Of a DNA stretch of 64,000 nucleotides, positions 12,267 to 25,700 are shown piece after piece. The stretch is from contig RHPI01001202.1 in the NCBI GenBank assembly GCA_009103225.1, forward strand, positions 283,081-347,080. The letters run 5' to 3'. This DNA comes from Chlorokybus atmophyticus. Lineage: Eukaryota; Streptophyta; Chlorokybophyceae; Chlorokybales; Chlorokybaceae. Under the pieces are notes generated by a model. It did no database searches and was not told the origin of the DNA. It saw only the letters and a list, made by a program, of their open reading frames with translations. The position numbers and the translations under genes were made by a program. The stretch's first letter is position 1. Every line of letters starts with the position of its first letter.

Positions 12267-13942
12267 TGTCACAACTATCACTTGAATGTGATGTCAACTA
12301 CTCGGTGCCAGTCAGTGCACGAATGCACACCGCAGCTCCGTCGCTTGTGTGCCAGGGACCACGGGGACGTAGAGTCCACTCGCAGCACACAACCAGCACA
12401 GCCGCCACGGACGGTATGCAAGTGGCATGCACACTCATGCGTGAGCATGCAGTGTGCCCCTGGGAGAAGACTGCAGCCACACATGCTCATAGGTGCAAGG
12501 CTATTGTGCACGCACACATGCCATGCACACCCTCAACATACAGAAGGCATACACATACACATACACCAACAGTGTATAAGGCTACAGCATGCACATACGC
12601 ATGCATGCACACTTACAAGTGTGTAAGGCTACTGCATGCACATGCACTTGCATACATGCAAAGCAATACACAAGGCAGAACCAGCTAGGCAGGGGTTGTC
12701 CACAACAACAGGTAGAGGGAGGCGCCTCTTCTTAAGTGTCGGCGTCAACTACAGGATAAACACCCCAAGCCCTAAGTAGAACACCCAGAAACGCCCCCAC
12801 ATAGGAGGGTCAGGAAGGCCCCTTGAACAGCTAAGCCAAGCACCCCATACACACAGCAAATAAGCCCCAAGCTGAGTCCCAACTGTACTCCCAACACCAT
12901 GCTGGCCTAGCCTGTTATACTCCTCCCTATTGCCCTCCCACTTGGCCACAGGTGAGCTGAAAAGCCATCAACGCCTTTTCGCCCACGCTGTGCTGACTCA
13001 TCAGATTCTCTTTGCTATACAGGTACTGAAGAGGTACTAGCATGTGTTACACCATGTTGGCATACGCCACTGGGGTGTGACACATGTCACTTCAACCATG
13101 CTTTGTGTCAGCTCCAAGTTACATGACTAACTGCGTGACTAATTACTAACGGCGCACAGTTCTGTTCTGTGCTGATGGCTACTACACTTAGCAAAAAGCC
13201 TGCAGCCGTGCAGTCTCTGCTCACAGCTGAGAGGGTCTTACCACGCAGCATATAGACCTAGTCTTGCGCCATGGCCACCCTGGCGGCAGCATTGCACCAG
13301 CACAGCATCCCCGCCATCACCACTCCCCTTCTCTCGCCTTGCTGCTATTGTTGTGCTTTGTACTGCGCACCTACCAAACCACCGGCCTAACCTTCGGCCA
13401 TGTGCGCACAGGGCTGCTGCCTTGCTTGTCTTGAGCGTTTGCCCCTCCCCTGCCCTGCCTTGCTGCTATCCACCCCGCTCCCTCGCCTCACACGCACTTA
13501 AACAGTGCACATAGCAAAGCCCTTGCCCGTGTAATTGAAGTGCCCTGGTGTCACACCACGGTGTTGGTGAGATTGGTGTTGCTGGCGTGCATGCTGAGTG
13601 CAGCCTGGTCTTGAATGCTTGTAAAGCCTATGCTTTTCAATAACTACCGTATCACACACAATTCACTGATGTGACACATGTCTCATCAACCTCACATGTC
13701 TCATCAGAAACCAGCTGATGGCATATACACTCACCAATTCAGTGCAAGCTGTTTATTAGTGCCTTGTACAATTCATCTTTCCCATTGGGCAAGATGAGTT
13801 GGCAAGGCTCATGAGCACAAGGACTGACTATATGAGAAAACCACATAGGTATTGCACACATCTAAGCAGTTGAACTCTCATATAATCATGATGTCAACAT
13901 AGCAGCCAGCGAGGGAGCATGCCTTGCCTATTAGGCATGACA
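12267..13942 (-). repeat. left LTR (3' LTR of the minus-strand chromovirus), with internal insertion
   Basis: It is 1676 bp against 1116 bp for its partner at 19053-20168. The two align from TGTCACAA to TGACA except for about 530 bp present only here, at roughly 13106-13638. Confidence 0.85.
13106..13638. repeat. insertion within the left LTR, related to sequence near 56.7-57.1 kb
   Basis: This block is missing from the partner LTR, where the flanking sequence runs straight through (ATCATGCTTTTTAATTACC). It shares dispersed similarity with 56750-57080: a GCGG-rich start, CACCAGCA-CCCGCC, CTTGCTGCT, GCCCTGC-TTGC, GCACATAG and CCCGTG-TAATTG. It is probably a copy of a non-autonomous repeat. 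Only short duplicated bases (TATGCTT/CATGCTT) are seen at its edges. Confidence 0.5.
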
Positions 13943-14265
13943 TTCCTCCCCACTTGCTTTGCGACGTCCCGTTGCAATAGGTTGGGTCATGACCCGCACA
14001 GCGCCTGCCAGACTAGGATGGCCAATCTTGCTGAAGCCTCCGTCTTCCACGCATGAGAATTTGCAAGTCACGGGAGTAACTAACCATCTTACAATGAGCT
14101 ATAGTTGATGGTAGTCACAGAAGAGTTCACCTATCAACATGTGCACATGTTTGACAGTATTGTGCAGAGCACTGTGTGTTGCTCCTTGAAGTGGCCCCTG
14201 TGGCTTTTAGTTCACTCTCAGACTCGGCTATCGTTCGCACAGTTGGACATGTTAGCCTCAGGCTC

Positions 14266-17200
14266 TCAGAAAATTATGCTCTTCACCATAACCATGCCAC
14301 TTAAATAAGTACTCGGTGCCAAAAGTATTCTTATACTTCTGAACCGCTTGCCGAATATGGCCTCAACCTCATACTCTTCTTCACCTTCAACTTCAATTAA
14401 ATAAGGAGGCGGCACTGCACCATCACTCTTGTATAGTCTCAGCAGTGATACATAAAGTACATTATGTATCCTCATGCTTACATGCAATTTCAAACCAACG
14501 GCTCTATCACCAATTGCCGCAATTACCTCAAATGGTCCCAACCCTCTAGGCAACAGCTTGCGAGGGGCTATTGTCTTGAGCTCAACATCACATAGTTTCC
14601 AACCTTGAGGCCCTCACTAGGCTTGCGATGCTTATGCTTATCACCATACATCTTAGCTCTATCGTGTGCAGCTCTGATGCACAGCTTAGCATGCTCCAAA
14701 CATCAATGCATGTCAGCAGGGAAGTCCTTAGCAGCAGGTACCTTTGTAAATGCTTAAACTTTCAGAGCCATTGGGGTCAACGGATGCCTCCCATAATTTA
14801 TGAAGAACGATGTGCTCTGCAAAGACTCATGCCATGCATTGTCAATAGCAAATTTTGCTAAAAGCAAGTACTCATCCCAGGTGTCATACCATGGTGAAGT
14901 GTAGTTGCGCAGCACGTCTTCCAACACTTAGTTCACCCCCTCTGTCTGAGCATTTAATCAAGGATGGTATGATGTACTTAGGCTCTATTTTATGCCCATG
15001 TACTCGCACATAGCTCATCAAAGCTTGCTGAGAAACTTTGGGTCTCTGTCTGATACCAACTCTTGTGGCACCCCATGAGACTTGAACACTGCATTGACAG
15101 AAGAGAATGCAAACTCTTGTGCATTAATGTCAGTGCGGCAAGGTTCCAACCTCACCATCTTGGTCAAGCGATCAACAAAACAATGACAACACTGTGTCTT
15201 TTCTTTGTCATTAGGAAGTCAGTGATCAGATCCATACTGCCACTTTGCCAGTACTACTTTAATATCTCAAGTGGTCTCAATAGACCTGCGGGCTTACTGC
15301 GCGAGGCCTTATAATGCTGACCTCAGTTGTACGAACATACATTGTTGCATCAGCTGCCATGCGGGGCCACCAGTACAAGCGCTCAAGCTTCTTGATAGTC
15401 TTTTTCATGCCCATGTGTTCACTATATACACAGCATTATGTACTTCATACAAGCAGTCCTGTGATAAGCTCACCATGTCAGGCACAACCAGCTTCCCTTT
15501 GATGTACCACAAATCACTGCGGTACACCAAGTCCGCATCAGCTTGTCGCAGCAAGCTAGGGAACCATCTGTTGAGTATGCTTGGGACAATCGCTTCAGCT
15601 TATCAAGTGCATCAACCTCCACAACTGTGCTAGTTGACCGATTGTCAAGGTCCTCCCAATTAGGGTCTGGCCCTACAATCATCATGCCTTCTTGGCTAAT
15701 CAATACCTCCCCATTGGGTTGGGCATCAGTCTACGACAATCCAAATATGGATGCATCAATCAACTATGATTGAGACTGTCTCTGTACCTGAGACCTGGTC
15801 GTGCTCCCTTTCCTGGGGTACACACTTGCAGAAACCCCGCGTGCCCGCGTCATTACTGCCAACAACAGTGGCGAGCGGCTAAGAATCTGCCAATCTGTTC
15901 ACGTTTCCAGGCATGTAAACCCAAGTACAGTTAAAGCGAGACAGATATTCTGCCCACCTGGCTTGTCTCCATGACAAAGTTGGTTAAGTTTGAAAGGAAG
16001 TCAATAGGTTGTGGTTGGCTATCACCATAAAATCGCCTTTTCATTTATTCCAAATTAGCAGCGCCACTCCATGAGGGCATGCACCACACTCAAAAGCTCC
16101 TGCTCTGTGGTTGTATACTATACAACTAGTAGTTCTACTGAACTGGAGAAAACTTCTTGCTCAGGTAAGCAAGAGGGTGACCATTTTGCAACAATACTGC
16201 GCTAGCGCCATTTTCAGATCACTCACATCGTTAACGGGCTGACTGAAGGTAGGCAACCTCAACACAGGCTTGCATCAAAGCCTCTATGACTGACTCAAAG
16301 GCTACTTGTTGCCTTTCTGTTCATGCCCACATGATCTTTGCGTTGGTTAGATCAGTGAGTAGGGCTACTCTATTAAAGTACTCCATTATGAACTTGCAAA
16401 TGTAGTTGCACAGCCCAAGGAAAGAACGTAACTCGTGTACATTTACAGGCACTGACTAATCCTCGACTGCGCATATCCTTTTAAGAACATCACGGATGCC
16501 ATCCTTGCTAATCAAATGTTACAGGAATTCCATCGAAATGTCAACTCAGCCTATTTGAACTCATACTTCTCCATGACAGCATGGATCTATGCTGTCATGG
16601 AAAGCACAAATTTTCGAATGTGCTCTCGTAGTGTTTGCAACACCTCGCGCACATGTGCAACATGCGAAGCCTTGTCCTTACTGAACACAAAAATATCATC
16701 CAAGTACACAGGCACTGTTCTAGCAATAGCCTTTAAGAACATCTGGTTCATCATTGCTTAAAAGATGGCTAGTGCAATGGTCAATCCGAACGGTAACACC
16801 GTGTCGTAAAAGTGGCCAACAAGTGTCTTAAATGCTGACTTTGGCACATCTTCCGTTGTTATCCAAATCTGATGGTAAATCGACACAAGATCCCACGAAC
16901 TGAACACCATGCAACTGAGATAACAGATCATCAATTCTTGGCAATGAGTACCTGCTCTTGATGGCAAGCTTATTCAAGGCACGGTAGTCCACACACATGC
17001 GAAGCTTGCCATTCTTTTTCAAATTGAGAATGGCTGCACCAAAGGGAGCGCTGCTCGGTTCAATCAACCCCTTGTTATATATCCTTAATGCGCTTGTTTA
17101 TGTCATCATGCTCGGTAGGGCTAAGCCAATAGACTGGTTTAAACGGAGGTTGTGCATCTTGCACCCGAGGGATAGTATGCCACACCTCCCTTTCAGGTGG

Positions 17201-17400
17201 CAAATCAGGCAACTCATTTCTAAATACATTAGCGTACTCATCCAAGACTGCATGCATTGCAGCATTGACTGTGCCACCAGTTGACGTAACATGTGTAGAG
17301 TTGTCTCCCGCAGTGGTGGCGTGGCCCTCACGCACAAGCACCAACAGTGGGGTAGCTCCTCGCTTGACTTCTCTTTTCACCTGAATAGCACTCAACAAGA
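14266..17400 (-). pseudogene. pol remnant: reverse transcriptase, RNase H, integrase, chromodomain
   Basis: Reading the minus strand, 17398-17075 holds the pre-RT region (LDEYANVFRNELPDLPPE, then FKPVYWLSPTEHDDI). Next comes 17067-16828 with SSAPFGAAILNLKKNGKLR and CVDYRALNK, the conserved RT fingers. The catalytic YLDD falls at about 16704-16693. Integrase sequence is scattered between 15.6 and 14.6 kb. Its tail at 14553-14430 reads VSMRIHNVLYVSLLRLYKSDG, followed by EYEVEAI and, after a frameshift, EYLFKWHGYGEEHNF, the core of a chromodomain near 14290-14330. Stops and frameshifts are frequent, so no functional product is possible. Confidence 0.85.
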
Positions 17401-17999
17401 GTGTTGAGACATTACATAATTGTTGAGAGACAATGACAAGTCAGTGCTCTCTCCCATCTGCCTTCAACACCACTCTGTCTCCGAGGAAGAGTCTTCCTTT
17501 CCTTACGCTATACAACTTAGTGTCAGGGTCAATGCGCAAACCAACTGCTCACTCCCAATGGCTGCCAATTATGACATCCACCTCTGGCACAACCACTGGA
17601 GTACCAAAAACCGGAGTTTACTGACCTTGGGTACAACTACACACGCAGTGGTGTTGTGAGCACTTTCACTCTTGCACCTCACATAGTGCTTGAGACAGCT
17701 GACCAACTGATCAGCAAGCGCATTCAACAACACTTGTTTTTCGGCACATTCATGCATCAAAAAGTCACTGTCAACAGGCACACCCAGATAATTGTCATGC
17801 ACTGCAACACTGCAGGTAGACAACATACTTCCACTTCCAAACATGGCAAGTGTCTTGCTGTCAAACTTATGCACAGCAGCGCACAAAATACAGGAAGGAA
17901 CAACACTAGCTATAGGTCTCGCGTATAAGTCTTCACAGCTCACCCCGCACCCCTATGCGGTGTGGTTGATCTTTGCTGGGTTGGGGCAAGCCGCCATTT

Positions 18000-18925
18000 T
18001 ATGCCCCTTCCGTCCACACTTGAGACACTCCCCTGCCTTGAACCTTTTGTCCTTTACATTAGCATCAATGATTGATGGGGATGTTCACGACGTCGGCAGC
18101 AGTGTGAGGCCTCGCGCCATCAACCTCATAAGGCTTCTTGCTTTTGACCTTGTTCTTGCCTCTGGTCACATGCTAAAAGGGGCGTTTTCCAGCCTTGGCA
18201 AAAGTGGTAGGGTGTTCATAGTCAGCTTGTTGGTTTCAACAATTATGCGCTCCTGATTGTCATACTCAATAGCTGTCTTGACCATTTAGTGAAAGTCCTG
18301 GTCTATGTATACTTCAAGCCCATGTACATTGGGCTTAAAGATCAATTGCTCTTAAACATTTGCAAACAGCGCACGCTTAAACCTTTCCATCTTCTCTTCC
18401 TCAGATATGAGCATGTCGGTGCCAATCTCGGCCACCAATACACAAGAAGTACATGTGAAACTCCTCAGCTGACTTGTTGGGACGCATACGCAGCATTGCC
18501 AACTTGTTACGTGCCTTGAATAAAGGATTGATACCCCCAAATGCCTGAAGGAGGGCATGTTCAAACACATTCAGTGTCTTCGTATCCATACCCTTCGCCC
18601 GAAGGCGAGGTTCAGCCCCCTCCCACATGCGGGCAGCATACCCTCTCAGATACGACGCCATTAGGGCCACCGCTCTGGCCTCGTCAGTTGGCAACATGCC
18701 ACCAACTTTGAATGCACGTTTACCATTGGACAATCAGTCATACAACACTGTGCTGATGTCCTTGCCGTTCCCATTAAAGGTGCCTGTGAAGAACTCAAGG
18801 CGGGGCAACATGGACTTGTTGGCATGCACAGCTGCCATTTTGGTTAGCTCGTCTGCATGGCGTTGCTTCATCACCTCCATGTCAGCGCGCAACTTGGCAA
18901 GGTCATCCGCTTGCTCAGGGGTCAA
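18000..18925 (-). pseudogene. gag remnant with CCHC zinc knuckle
   Basis: Starting from an ATG at 18925, the frame reads a Glu/Lys-rich segment, stops near 18734 and resumes as a retrotransposon gag domain (ARMWEGAEPRLRAKG, then FKARNKLAMLRMRPNKSAEEFH) to about 18400. A zinc knuckle, CLKCGRKGHKMAAC (CX2CX4HX4C), is seen at about 18045-18005. A protease domain is expected next, but no intact D-T/S-G triad could be found. Confidence 0.8.
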
Positions 18926-19052
18926 CCCAGCCGTCCCAATTGCTGGCTAAGTGTTGCCTTCCATGTCTACTTGACAAGGAACAGCAATAAGTACACTAAT
19001 ACTCAGAGTGCACACATAAATACAAGGCCTACTATACAAGCTCTGACACCAC

Positions 19053-20168
19053 TGTCACAATCACCACCGCAGTGTGATGTCAACCGCTCGATGCCAGTCA
19101 GTGCACTAATGCACACCGCAGCGCCGTCGCTTATGCTGGGGACAGCCGGGACGTAGAGTTCACTCGCAGCACAACCAGCACAGCCGTCTGCAATTGGCAT
19201 GCACACTCATCCGTGAGCATGCAGTACGCCCATAAAAAGATGCAGCTACACATGCACACAAGTGCAAGGCTATTGTGCATGCACGCAGGCCACGCACACC
19301 CTCAACATACAAGAGGCATACACATACACATACACCAACAGTGTATAAGGCTACAGCATGCACATACACATGCATGCACACTTACAAGTGTGTAAGGCTA
19401 CTGCATGCACATGCACATGCATATGTGCAAAGCAATATACAAGGCAGAACCAGCTAAACAGGGGTCCACAACAACAGGTAGAGGGAGGCGCCTCTTCTTT
19501 AGTGCAGGCGTCAACAACATGATAAACACCCCAAGCCCTTAGGAGAACATCCCAAAACGCCCCCACACGGGAGGGTAAGGAAAGCCCCTTGAACAGCTAA
19601 GCCAAGCACCCCAAACACACAGCAAGTAAGCTCCAAGTTGAGTCCCAGCTAAACTCCCACCACCATGCTGGCCTAGCTTGTTATACTCCTCCCTATTGCC
19701 TTCCCATTTGGCCACAGGTGAGCTGAAAAGCCATTGACACCTTTTCGCCCACATTGTGCTGACACGTCAGATGCTCTTGGTCATGCAGGTCTTTAAAAGG
19801 TCACCTCTTGCTGGTACAGTACCATTATATGCCATTGGCATATGCCAACATGGTGTGACACATGTCACTTCAATCATGCTTTTTAATTACCACTGTAGCA
19901 CACATAATACATTAGTGTGACACATGTCTCATCAACCTCACATGTCTCATCAACAACCAGTTGATGGCATGTGCACTGACCAACTCCGTGCAACCTGCTT
20001 ATCAGTGCCTTGTACAGTTCATCTTGCTTAAGGCTTCTGAGCAGAAGGACTGACTATATGAGCAAACCACTCAGGTACTGCACACACTTAAGCTGTTGAA
20101 CTCCCATACAATCATGCTGTCAACATAGCAGCCTGAGAGTGAGCATGCCTTGCCTATTATACGTGACA
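19053..20168 (-). repeat. right LTR (5' LTR of the minus-strand chromovirus)
   Basis: This 1116-bp repeat pairs with 12267-13942. It has the terminal TGTCA/TGACA pair and lies next to the primer-binding site at about 19040-19052. Confidence 0.85.
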
Positions 20169-22704
20169 CATCTGATGGCAATGAGGCCATCTCTTGGCGC
20201 TTGCACGGGGCGCATGGCATAGGCGATGCTACCATGCCACTTTGAGCCATCCACGTGACAGTATCGCGCTCGGCGGGGAAGCTGTTAATTGATGACCCAG
20301 TGTCTTTAATGCATGCACGTGCACATTGATTCACATATCACATGTTATTTCGATTTAGACAATTTGAATATGCCATCCAAACCAATTAATTACAGCATAT
20401 GTCACATCACAATCATAAAAGTTCATATGCAGATGTGAAAGCTTAACAATTCTAACGGGCAAAAGTGGACCTGTGATATACATGGTGCGAGTGCCTTTGT
20501 TGGTTGCAGCTTTTGCTGTCATTTTTAGGTTGAACTTCGCATGGTCACCAATACGACGTGGCAACTTTTGCTATGCTTGCGCTCATCGCTGCTAGAGGGA
20601 AGGACATTGTTATGCTTCGTTGTGCAATCGCGAAAATCACTTCTTTGATAGATATGCGTTATAAGCATATGTTGCAAGTCGCATAAGTTATCATAATTCA
20701 TTAATATATAACGATATTTTAGAGATGTATTCATTGCTGTATTCCCTAATATACACACATATATATATACATATATATATATATATGCGTATATATATAT
20801 ACGTATATACTTATATAATCATTGTTAACACCCATCAGCCAAAGTTTGATAACGAGTATGATAAATGTCGTTATTTTATTGTGTGACAAACATTCACGAG
20901 ATAAACCGCTTACTTTAGCAATTGCGTTGCTGCAGGCGGTGCATGTATTTCCGCAGCTTTCGCTGAAGGTGGGAGTTGTGGTATTAATGGGTTCGTGCTT
21001 CTATTGCATGATGCTGCACTGGTCGCATACATTATTACCATATCGTTTGCGAAACATATCGCAAGCGTCTAATGACATCGTCATGACATTTTGGTGATAG
21101 GCCCGCATTGTAAATGTCACATGTATTGTATAGTGGTTATTTGATACAATCAACTAGCAACTAGTGTAAAAAGCGATCGTGTTGATAACTAATTTTACAT
21201 CTGCATGCCGCACTTAAGTGCGTACTAATTAGGGTGTGCTTTATGGATTTATTAAACAACTCGCGTTGACTACCGTTGTAAGTGTACTCATAGGCAGTGG
21301 TAGTAGTATCAGCATTTAAACGGCACAGGCTCCCGTAAGGTCCAAGTTTCTATGTGGATGTATCTTCGATTTTACGGAATAGTCGTTACGTCATAGACTT
21401 TGAAAAGACATACATTTCAAAGGTAAACATTTGTGGTTACGGGAATATTCGTACGTGATAAGATTGGAGTAAGAGCTATAGATCATAAGTGGGGCAATGA
21501 TTTAACGCATACAAATCTCGTACTAATGTATAAATTCAATCGTTATGCAAGTATGGTTGCAAACCGCTACAATTGATATATTGATTATCAAGGATGGATA
21601 AAGCTTATATACCTTCGCCTTGTTAGCATATGTTAATTTGGCGCAAGGTAGTAAGCAAAGTAAGCGACACTTGCATTGATAGCATATTTATTCTCTGAAG
21701 CATCAAGAAAACATGTTCGTTATTGGAATAGAATATTCAAGCATAAACGTGATTTGTATAACGGGGGAAGACTGTATCACACAAGCGCTGACACGCGCGC
21801 GCGCGAGGTTTGCGGCGTGTCAGCGACACTCACCCAGCACGCATGGTGCACCTGTTGTTGGGTGGTACAAATTCGTACTTGATTGCAGAGATAGATGCCG
21901 CAGGTGGTAGCGACTGACAGCTTTTGCATGCTGGCTTCTGTCTGACACAAAGGTTTCGGGTGGCCTGCGGTGTGTTTGACCAATGGTGCGTGCGGCGTTC
22001 TGATTCAGAACGGATTGTCCTGATGTTGTTTTTGTCGTGTAGTGCCGCAGACTTCTTCCAATGGAAGCACCTCAGCGGGCAAAGTCATGCCCAAAGTGCC
22101 TGAATGCCCGTTAGGTGATTCCCCTAAACGCCAATAAGCAGGGCATTTGCTCACGGTGAGAGCTTATTAAGATGTTAACAGCCACTGCAGCCGAATGTAA
22201 CTACGGTTGCCTGCCGTACGGTACCAAATTGCTGAGAGACAGCAATGATGTTTGATGTGTCACATCGTTTGCTGAACCATGTGACGCAGGCTGAGTCACC
22301 CACTTGGATGACTCCAACTGGCAGCACCAATACCAATACCGCAGTCTGGCGACAGGCGCGCGTTTTGTCGTTGCTAGCGAGCAGTGCCATTATTGCTGGC
22401 CGTGCCACCATTCTCGATTTTGGCACCAGCAGCAGTGCCAGGAGGAGGAGGAGGAGGGCAAGCCGCGGCGCGGAAAAGGCTGCCGCGCCCAGTAGAACAG
22501 TCAACATGTCAATTGAACGGCGAGAAAGAGAACAAAAAACAACCAAGGCGTGGGCGGCAGTGACAGTGGGGGCATGGCTAGCAGGGGGTGGCGGCGGCGG
22601 CGGGGAGGTGGCGGCGGCGGGAGCGGTGGTGAGATGGTCGTTGGTATTGGTGTGCGGGGCTTGTTGATGACTGTTTACGGGTGAGAAGACGGGGGCCGGT
22701 GTCA
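20169..22704. other. AT-rich intergenic region and phytochrome upstream region
   Basis: No coding sequence was recognised from 20169 to about 22180. An (AT)n-rich low-complexity tract lies at about 20754-20815. From 22.2 kb the GC content rises sharply, with GGC/GGA repeats at 22560-22630, and the phytochrome promoter and 5' untranslated region must lie there. Confidence 0.5.
20754..20815. repeat. TATA/ACGT alternating low-complexity tract
   Basis: About 60 bases consist almost only of TA steps with a few CG and CA steps. Confidence 0.85.
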
Positions 22705-25700
22705 ATGTTGATGACGCGGGGGTTTGAGGCGAGCGGTTGCAGCAGCAGCGGCAGCGGCGCCAAGCACGGCCGCCTGGCCTGCAAGGGCGTCGGCGAAGCT
22801 GCTGACGCTACCGCCGGCAGCGCCAACCACGCTGGGACGCGTCGGCGACGCCGCACCTCCGACGTCGACGGAGAAGCAATTCGTGGAGCAGGAGGACGAG
22901 CAGGAGGGGCACGAGCAATCCGAGCAGAGGCAGGCTGCGATGACGACGGGGCGTCGTCGTCGTCCTCTAGCAGGAAGAGCAGCAGCCGGCCGCCCTCGCA
23001 AGATTACCAACAACGCCGTGGAGGAGAGCGACTAGAAGGGTCGTCGTCTCATGGGCAAGAAGCTGGCAACGGCCTCGGCAACAACCTGCAGGAGGTCGCC
23101 GCCGCCATAGGGGCTGCTGCGGCGGCGGCTGAGCAGGACGTCACAGCGACAGCTGCCACGTCCGACGCACTTGCAGCCATGCCAGATGAACGCTTTGAGT
23201 GGCCGCTCGCTGCTCAGGTAACAGCTTTGCCTTTCATCTTTGCAGCTGTCAGCTTGCATGTACTTGCATGCATGCAGTTTGTGCTTGCTGCACATGTGTT
23301 AGGAACAGCCTATATGTCAACTCAGTTGGCGACAGTGTGGTCCCCTCATTGCATACACAGCCAAGCCAGCAAGCGATTGCACACAACTGTGTTGGTACGC
23401 ACGCGTCAGTCTTCAGCTCATGCGTGAAGATTACTGTTTCTCCTTCCTCTAGCAAGAAGGGCTTGCAGCAGCTTTTTGCGCATGATGTTGACAACAAGTG
23501 CAAGAGGTTCTAGTTCAACAAGAAGGGTTTGCAGCAGGGTGCCCTGGTGTAATGCAATGGTTGTCTTGCATGCACGTGTCCATCTACAAGCGGCTCAATG
23601 TCAATGCAACACCAGCACGTGTAGTTTTCACAAGAGAAATCAGCTATGTGTGCTGCAATGCAGTTGTACAGGTGTTGGTTCGCACAGTCCCATGCAGCTC
23701 TCACTTACAAGCACCTGTTACATGTGAGTTGTGTGTATCGTCCATGAGTTCACTTGCAGAAGCCTGCAACTGAATGCAAACAGTCAGCAAGTTAACAGTT
23801 GTTAGGCTGTCTGCATGCATTGAGCCACACACTGTACTAATGAGTACTTTGTTGTGTTACAGCCGCACGGCGTAACTGTGGTAGTTGAGGAGCGCACTTT
23901 CAAGATCCTGTCGATGAGCAGCAACATACATGAGCTCGTGTGGGAGCGACCCGCTCCGCATGGAAATCCTTATGCCGGTTTAGGTCAGGACGCTCGCAGC
24001 CTTTTCACCCCTGCGGCAGCACCTCACATTCAGAAAGCGATGGCCGCTTCCGATCTCAGCGTGTTCAACCCTATTGCCGTTTTCACTGCCAGCAGCGGCC
24101 GCCCCTTCTTTGCCATCCTTCATCGCATCCCAGCAGGTGTGTACTTTGGTGCTTGCATGCATGTGTGCACGCCTTCCAACTCTTGCCGGCTCTGTTGGTC
24201 AACATACCTTTGCAGGTGTTGTGATGGACTTGGAGCCCATCAGCAACAACAGTCAATCGCTCGGCCCAGTGCAGGCGGGTGCACTCGCGTCGCACAGTCT
24301 AGCCGCCGATGCAATAAACCGGTTGCAGGCCATCAGGTCAAACACAGAAGGGCCCATCTGCAACGCAGTTGTTGAAGAAGTAAGCTTACCACTACTACTC
24401 CTGGTTCCCATTGCGTGCATAGCAGTGGAGGAGTGCTAGGTAGTAACAGCCAATAGGTCTTGTTGGCTTTAAGTGTTCTGTTGAGCAGTGCATTCATGCG
24501 ATCTTCTTGACAGCCCAACATAACGTGTAACATGTTGTGACTGAGAGTCTGGATTGGTATCCGCAGGTGCGAGAGCTTACTGGCTATGATCGCGTGATGG
24601 CGTACACTTTTCAGAAGGACGGGTCGGGCCAAGTGGTGGCAGAGTCGGTGCGCGAGGATCTGGAGCCATACTTGGGGCTCAACTTCCCTGCCAGTGACAT
24701 TCCCAAGGAGGCGAAGAAGCTGTTTCTCAGAAATCAGAGCCGGCTGATACCCGACTGCACCGCACACAACGTGCCGATGCTGTTGGCTCCTGACGCGCCT
24801 CCTGGCATATCGTTGGCGTGCAGCACGCTGAGAGGCGTGATGGGCTGCCACAGGCAGTACATGCACAACATGGGCACGCGGGCTTCATTGGTCATGGCCG
24901 TTATTGTGCATCATCCGCGCATGGGCAGGAACACGACGATACATTCGAGCAAAGCTTCGAAGGGGCGGCGAGTGTGGGGACTCATTGTCTGCCATCACAC
25001 CACGCCGAGGACAGTGTTGTACCCGCTGCGCGCGGCATGCCAGTTCCTCATGCAGGTGTTCGGACTGCAGCTGGATGCACAGCTCGTGCGTGCGGTGTTT
25101 GAGGCAGAGAAGGCGCTGCTACGAACGCAAACCATCCTCTGCGACATGAGCCAACGGGAAGGACTCCCTGCGAGCGCCATCACAGAAGCTCCCTCCGCAG
25201 CAGAGCTGATAGCGTGCGACGGGGCTGGCCTCTGGCACACCGGACACTTCTACGGGACGGGCCTGGTGCCAACGGAGGAGCAAGCGCATTTGATGGTGTT
25301 GTGGATGCGCGGCGCGCATGGGGACTCTGCCGGCCTTCGCACCGACAGCCTCGTGGATGCGGGGTTCCCCTCCGGCAAGGAACTACAGGAGGCCAGCATC
25401 GTGGGCATGGCAGCGTGTCGCGTGGGCATAGACAGCTACCTTATGTGGTTCAGAAGGCCTGTTGAGCAGGTTCGCCGCTGGAGAGGAGATCTCGCTGCCG
25501 TGGCCGTGCACGATGAGCTTCACACCTTTCAAGTCGAGGAGGAGGGGCGGACTTATGTATGGGTTCGCAGCGGCCGCAGCGAGGCGTGGGCAGACAGGGA
25601 GCTCGATGCGATACATAGCTTGCAGCTGGTGCTGTACGAGGCGGCCGAGTCGGATGCACGTGGCCTTCGCCTGCGGCTCAAGGAGCTCTCCATCATGGCC

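Larger units (their letters stand above)
12267..20168 (-). mobile_element. decayed Ty3/gypsy chromovirus with two LTRs
   Basis: Two direct repeats flank about 5.1 kb of gag-pol sequence on the minus strand. The repeats start TGTCA and end TGACA in plus orientation. Next to the right LTR, on the minus strand, is TGGTGTCAGAGC, a primer-binding site like that for initiator tRNA-Met. Next to the left LTR is a purine tract (AAAGCAAGTGGGGAGGAA on the minus strand at 13943-13960), the expected polypurine tract. Gag, zinc knuckle, reverse transcriptase, integrase tail and a chromodomain can be recognised in that order, all broken by stops and frameshifts. Flanking 5-mers do not match, so no target duplication remains or the ends have changed. 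Confidence 0.9.

Noticed and set aside
12262-20173. Target-site duplication of the minus-strand chromovirus
   Set aside because: Flanking bases AAATA and CATCT do not match, so no duplication was claimed.
22681-22704. Upstream start for the phytochrome at 22681
   Set aside because: The codon there is GTG, not used as a normal eukaryotic start; the first in-frame ATG is 22705.
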